NCBI RefSeq assembly: GCF_024169515.1
Contig: NZ_JAMKCQ010000001.1
Location: 2,418,001 to 2,482,000, forward strand
Reading direction: 5' to 3'
Source of the DNA: Erwinia aphidicola
Lineage (GTDB): Bacteria; Pseudomonadota; Gammaproteobacteria; Enterobacterales; Enterobacteriaceae
DNA: 64,000 nucleotides
A program made the position numbers and the translations under genes. The notes beneath the pieces are model-generated. The model ran no database searches. It was not told the DNA's origin and saw only the letters and a program-made list of their open reading frames with translations. Shown piece after piece: positions 59,784 through 64,000 of this stretch (the first letter of the stretch is position 1; each line of letters starts with the position of its first letter).

Positions 59784-62700
59784 ATGGCGGATGAGTTAAT
59801 CGCAGCGCGCATCGACGACCCGCTGGTCCACAGCTCGCTGCTGGGGGACTTCGCCGCCGGGCTGGTGGAAGGCGCGATCTATCTGGCGGTGTTCTCCGCC
59901 GGGGCGGCGATGGCCGCCAGCGGTGTCGGCGTGGCGATTGGCGCCGCGCTGGTGGTGGGGGCGATGGTCAACGGTTTTCCGGAGCGCATCGGCAGCATGG
60001 TCAGTGACGCCGTTGATGGCCTGCTGGATACCCTCGGCATGCGTGGCCCGCCGGATGCGCTGATTACCAGCGGTTCCGATAACGTGCTGATGAAGGGCAA
60101 AAAAGCGGCGCGTGCGGCGGGTAAAGTCGACCATGATTTTCTCAACGCCCCGGCCCCGAAAGCGGAAGATGAGCCGGGCGCGCTGGCGATTGCTATGGCG
60201 ATGGCCACCAGCGTGGCCGATACCGTGCGCCATCCGGGGGCTTTTCTCAGCGCACTGGGCGAGAGTATCAGCAGCATCAACGCCGATTCGGTAGGTAACT
60301 TCTTCAAAAACGTCGGCCAGGATATTGTGCAGCCGACCGTGGCCAGCGCCAGCCCTTATGCGACCCCGGCGGATAAAGATACCGTGGCGTGCAGCAAAGG
60401 GCATATGGCGGAGAGTGAAAACTTTCTTGCGGAAGGCTCAAAGCGCGTACTGATTAACGGCCACCCGGCGGTGCGCAACGGTCACCGCAGCACCTGCGAG
60501 GCGAAGATAGAAGTTGCTGACGACCCGCGCGTGCGCATCGGCGGCGACAGCATCGTGGTGCGCGACATCCGCAGCGGTAAAAATTTCCTCGCCTACTTTG
60601 CCGGCAACCTGATTGGCGGTGGACTCGGCAAGGAGCTGGGGCAGCTGGGCGTGCAGATGCTTGACCGCTCGGTCAGTCGCCTGATGGCGCGCCTGGCGGT
60701 GCGTAAAACCGCCTGCGCCATCGGCGGTGAAGCGGTGGGGAACGCGGCGGCGGCGGCTGTTGGCAGGCTGGCGCAGAACGCCATGGCGACCGCGCACCCG
60801 GTCAATATTGCGCTGGGGTCGAAGATCCTCGCCGGGCAGGAAGATCTCGACTTTGTGCTGCAGGACCGTATCCCGCTCTACTGGCAGCGCATCTACCATA
60901 GCCGCAACCGCGCCAGCGGGATGCTGGGCAGCGGCTGGATGCTGCCGTTTGAGACCCGCCTGCTGCGCGTGCAGGCAGCGGACGGTACGCTGCATTTTCT
61001 CTGGCGCGATATGTCCGGGCGCGAGCTGGGGCTGGGCGAAGTGCGCCCAGGTGATGTGATCCAGTTCCATGAAGATGGCTTTACCCTGTACTGCACCCTG
61101 CAGGGCGTGGTGGTGATGCAGACCGCGCAGGGGGAGTTTTTCCTCTACGAGCCGGACCCGACCCGCGAAGGCGAGTGGCGCATTGCGCGCCAGTACGATC
61201 GCCACGATAACTGCCTGCACTTCAGCTGGAACGACGCCGGGCAGCTGGTCTCCATCGCCAGCGACAATGAGGCGCTGGAAGTGCGCCTCAGCTATGAGAA
61301 TGCTCACGGGCGGCTGGAGGCGGTGCATCAGCAGGTAGACGGCGCGCCGCAGCTGCGGGTGCGCTATGCCTACAACCCGCAGGGGCAGCTGATTGCGGTG
61401 CAGGATGCGGACGGCATCACCACCCGCTGCTTTGGCTGGGATCGCGCCAGCGATCTGCTGGCCTCGCACAGCTACGCCACCGGCCTGACGGTGGCGTATC
61501 AGTGGCGGCCCGCCGCCGACGGCGAGAACTGGCGCGTCAGCGAATATCAGGTTCTCGATGGCGAACAGAGCCTTGAGCACTGGCTGATCGATGCGGATGA
61601 ACAGGCGCGCAGCGCCACCGTCACCTGCCTTTCAGGGGGCAGCAGCGAGCATCGCTGGGATGCGCTGTACCGTATTACTCACTATACCGACAGCTACGGC
61701 GCGGAGTGGCGTTATCGCTGGGCGGTGCAGGGCGAACTGCTGCTCAGCACCACCGGCCCGCAGGGTGAGCGCTGGGAGTATGGCTACGACGAGCGCGCTA
61801 ACCTGACGCAGGTGAAAGATCCGCTGGGGCGCTCGACGCTGACCGTCTGGCACCCGGTGTGGGCGCTGCCGGAGCAGGAGGTCATGCCGGACGGTGCCGC
61901 CTGGCAGTATCAGTACAGCGCGCTGGGCGATGTGGTGGCGGTAACCGATCCGCAGGGTGCCGTGACGCGCTATCAGTGGAACGCGCAGGGCGACCTGACC
62001 TGCACGATTGATGCGCTGGAGAATACGCACCGCTACGCCTGGGATGAGCGCGGCCAGCTGCTGCATGACGAGGACTGCTCGGGCTACCAGAGCCACAACC
62101 AGTATGATGCCGCCGGACGGCTGGCAGCCCACACCGACGCTGCCGGTAACTGCACGCGCTACCGCTGGAGCGCGGCGGGCCGTTTGCAGCGGCTGACCCG
62201 CCCGGACGGGCGCGAGACGCTTTACGAGTACGATGCCGCCGGGCTACTAATCGGCGAGAATATTGACGGCTTCAGCGAGCGTAAGGTAAAACGCAACGTG
62301 CGCGGGCAGATTGTCAGCGAGATCAGCCCTGCCGGGCACGTCACCCGTTACCAGTACGATCGCTTTGGCCGCATGACCGGATTGATCAACGCCAACAGCG
62401 ACCGCTGGCAGTTTGAGTACGACAGCGGCGAGCGCCTGCTGGCGCAGACTGACTACGCCGGGCGGCGTAAGCGCTATCGCTATGACCAGCAGGGCCAGGT
62501 GGTTGAGATAACCCAGCAGCCGCTGCTGCAGGCGGGCGAAGCGCTGGCCGCACACAGCACAAAGATGGAGTATGACGCGCTGGGCCGCATTACCGCCCGG
62601 CAGACGGCGGAGCACCGCACCGAGTACCGGTACCAGCCGCGTGGCATCACGCTGCGCAAAGTGGCGCTGGCACAGTGGCAGCAGGCGCAGTCTGCGGGCC

Positions 62701-64000
62701 AGGCGGTAGCGTGGGCGGAAGAGCTGAACTTTACCCGCGACGCGCTCGGCAACCTGCTGAGCGAGGAGAACCACGGCGGCCTGTGGCAGTATCAGTATGA
62801 TGCGCTGGGCAACCTCAGCCAGAGCAGCCGCCCCGATGGTCGGGCGCTGAATTTCCTGCGTTACGGCAGCGGGCACCTGCTGCAGCTCAACCTGCAGCAC
62901 GCCGGGCAGAACGAGGAAGTGACGGCTTATCAGCGCGACGCGCTGCACCGCGAGATCGTGCGCAGCCAGGGCGCGCTGAGCCTGGAGACGCGCTATGACC
63001 GCGTCGGGCGCATTGTGATGCGACGCAGCCCGGTGCTGGAACGCCGCTATCAGTGGGACCGGCTTGACCAGGTGGCGCAGCAGACGCTGATTAACGGCGT
63101 CAGCGCCGACGGCGAAGCGCCGTTTGCGCAGCAGCGCTTTGGCTACGATGCCGAAGGGCAGGTGACGCGCAGGCTGCGCCCGCAGCAGGAGGAGCGCTTC
63201 CACTACGACCCGGCGGGCAACCGCACCGATGCACCGGGGCAGGTGGTGTGGCACAACCTGCTGCAGCGGCTGAAGGGGGCGCGCTGGCAGTATGACGGCT
63301 TTGGCCGCCTGACGTGGCGCCGCGCCGCGCGCGACGGCGTGGAGCAGCATTTCGCCTGGGACGACGAGCACCGCGTGTCGGAGGTGACCCTGAGCGGCCA
63401 CCGCGAATTCAGCCGGGTGGCCTACCGCTACGACCTGCTGGGGCGGCGCACGCAGAAGATCCTGCACCGCCACGGCGAGTCCCCGGATGATGCCGAGATT
63501 GTCACTTTCCACTGGACCGGCCTGCAGATGGTCGGCGAGCAGAGCAGCCGTCAGCCTGCGCGCAGCACGCAGTATATCTACGCGGAGGGCGGCTGGGAGC
63601 CGCTGGCGCGGGTCGACAGCGTGGGCGAGAGCAGCGAAACGTACTGGTATCACAGCGAGCTGAACGGCCTGCCGGAGCGCATGACTGACCAGTATGGCGA
63701 GGTGGTGTGGCAGGGGAGTTTCTCCACCTGGGGGGAAACGGAGCGCGAGAGCAGCCCGCGCGGGCTTAAGCAGAACCTGCGCTTTCAGGGGCAGTATTTT
63801 GACGCGGAGACCGGGCTTCACTACAATTTATTCCGCTACTACGACCCGGTAGCAGGGCGGTTTACCCAGCTGGACCCGATAGGGCTGGCGGGAGGGCTGA
63901 ATACCTATGCTTATGTGCCGGACCCGCTGACGTGGGTGGATCCGCTGGGGTTAGCATCTTGTCGACTAAATAATATGGGAAGGACTCCAAGTAAAAATAG
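59784..64000 (+). CDS. PAAR-Rhs T6SS effector, C-terminal toxin cut by window end
   Basis: The frame stays open for 1405 codons to the window edge. The N-terminal 60 residues have two membrane-type helices (GLVEGAIYLAVFSAGAAMAA, VGVAIGAALVVGAMVNG). A PAAR domain follows at about 90-255 (DALITSGSDNVLMKGKKAA, ACSKGHMAESENFLAEGSKR). Then come many YD/Rhs repeats (YDAAGRLAAHTDAAGN and others), which form the toxin-enclosing shell. The core ends with DPIGLAGGLNTYAYV and WVDPLGLA, where the variable toxin begins; only about 14 residues of it are visible (SCRLNNMGRTPSKN). A GRTPSKN start recalls some nuclease-type Rhs tips, but the toxin cannot be named. ATG 59784 lies 3 nt after the chaperone stop. 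Confidence 0.95.
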   Translation, partial: MADELIAARIDDPLVHSSLLGDFAAGLVEGAIYLAVFSAGAAMAASGVGVAIGAALVVGAMVNGFPERIGSMVSDAVDGLLDTLGMRGPPDALITSGSDNVLMKGKKAARAAGKVDHDFLNAPAPKAEDEPGALAIAMAMATSVADTVRHPGAFLSALGESISSINADSVGNFFKNVGQDIVQPTVASASPYATPADKDTVACSKGHMAESENFLAEGSKRVLINGHPAVRNGHRSTCEAKIEVADDPRVRIGGDSIVVRDIRSGKNFLAYFAGNLIGGGLGKELGQLGVQMLDRSVSRLMARLAVRKTACAIGGEAVGNAAAAAVGRLAQNAMATAHPVNIALGSKILAGQEDLDFVLQDRIPLYWQRIYHSRNRASGMLGSGWMLPFETRLLRVQAADGTLHFLWRDMSGRELGLGEVRPGDVIQFHEDGFTLYCTLQGVVVMQTAQGEFFLYEPDPTREGEWRIARQYDRHDNCLHFSWNDAGQLVSIASDNEALEVRLSYENAHGRLEAVHQQVDGAPQLRVRYAYNPQGQLIAVQDADGITTRCFGWDRASDLLASHSYATGLTVAYQWRPAADGENWRVSEYQVLDGEQSLEHWLIDADEQARSATVTCLSGGSSEHRWDALYRITHYTDSYGAEWRYRWAVQGELLLSTTGPQGERWEYGYDERANLTQVKDPLGRSTLTVWHPVWALPEQEVMPDGAAWQYQYSALGDVVAVTDPQGAVTRYQWNAQGDLTCTIDALENTHRYAWDERGQLLHDEDCSGYQSHNQYDAAGRLAAHTDAAGNCTRYRWSAAGRLQRLTRPDGRETLYEYDAAGLLIGENIDGFSERKVKRNVRGQIVSEISPAGHVTRYQYDRFGRMTGLINANSDRWQFEYDSGERLLAQTDYAGRRKRYRYDQQGQVVEITQQPLLQAGEALAAHSTKMEYDALGRITARQTAEHRTEYRYQPRGITLRKVALAQWQQAQSAGQAVAWAEELNFTRDALGNLLSEENHGGLWQYQYDALGNLSQSSRPDGRALNFLRYGSGHLLQLNLQHAGQNEEVTAYQRDALHREIVRSQGALSLETRYDRVGRIVMRRSPVLERRYQWDRLDQVAQQTLINGVSADGEAPFAQQRFGYDAEGQVTRRLRPQQEERFHYDPAGNRTDAPGQVVWHNLLQRLKGARWQYDGFGRLTWRRAARDGVEQHFAWDDEHRVSEVTLSGHREFSRVAYRYDLLGRRTQKILHRHGESPDDAEIVTFHWTGLQMVGEQSSRQPARSTQYIYAEGGWEPLARVDSVGESSETYWYHSELNGLPERMTDQYGEVVWQGSFSTWGETERESSPRGLKQNLRFQGQYFDAETGLHYNLFRYYDPVAGRFTQLDPIGLAGGLNTYAYVPDPLTWVDPLGLASCRLNNMGRTPSKN

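Noticed and set aside
1..64000. CRISPR arrays, complete insertion sequences or transposase genes.
   Set aside because: No regularly spaced short repeats and no transposase-like protein were seen; the repeats present are ERIC, GCATGC palindromes, tRNA copies and the vgrG duplication.

Overview
The window looks like the chromosome of a plant- or environment-associated member of the Enterobacterales, most likely Erwiniaceae (Pantoea or Erwinia). The evidence is the leu-tRNA triplet–rsmC–holD–rimI–yjjG order shared with E. coli, high-GC core genes, ERIC and GCATGC-centred extragenic palindromes, and a Pantoea/Erwinia-like type VI secretion (T6SS) layout. The genus is inferred, not proven.

Region 1 (1-5040) is the late-gene end of a P2-like prophage: tape measure T (partial), U, D and the zinc-finger late activator Ogr. 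A small secreted-protein gene follows, and the prophage stops at the 3' side of a tRNA-Ile2 gene, the probable attachment site. Region 2 (5041-17230) is ordinary accessory chromosome: an SDR oxidoreductase divergent from its TetR regulator with three operator-like palindromes; a histidine phosphatase; an MHS transporter–LacI–nucleoside hydrolase group with a LacI-type palindrome; a PepSY protein with a Met/His-rich DUF2946 protein; a second MFS carrier; a YbaK-family deacylase; a diguanylate cyclase; and a small membrane protein behind two Fur-like boxes. Region 3 (17231-20430) is conserved core: three tRNA-Leu(CAG) genes, rsmC, holD, rimI, yjjG.

Region 4 (20431-64000, all on the + strand) is a large T6SS locus next to yjjG, where E. 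coli has prfC. An AT-rich 1.08 kb leader is followed by an SH3-like lipoprotein gene, tssJ-K-L-M, tagF, tssA-B-C, hcp, a lysozyme-like effector with an LprI-type periplasmic immunity candidate, fha (tagH), pppA, an exported accessory protein gene, tagJ, tssE-F-G-H and ppkA. All 13 core components are present, with a kinase/phosphatase/FHA/TagF set indicating post-translational threonine-phosphorylation control.

After ppkA the locus becomes a cargo island built around two vgrG genes whose first ~1.4 kb is nearly identical. vgrG1 carries a foreign, AT-rich tail and is followed by three small membrane-anchored proteins and a fourth, clearly related copy broken by an in-frame amber codon. Next come a DUF2169–pentapeptide fusion, a second pentapeptide protein, a DUF3540 protein and a DUF4150 PAAR-like tip protein, then an unknown membrane protein. 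vgrG2 leads into an EagR-type chaperone (DcrB/DUF1795) and a PAAR-Rhs toxin gene cut off by the window end just as its variable C-terminal toxin begins. The least explained parts are the vgrG1 tail with its small-gene array and the double pentapeptide module, which has no recognisable toxin.
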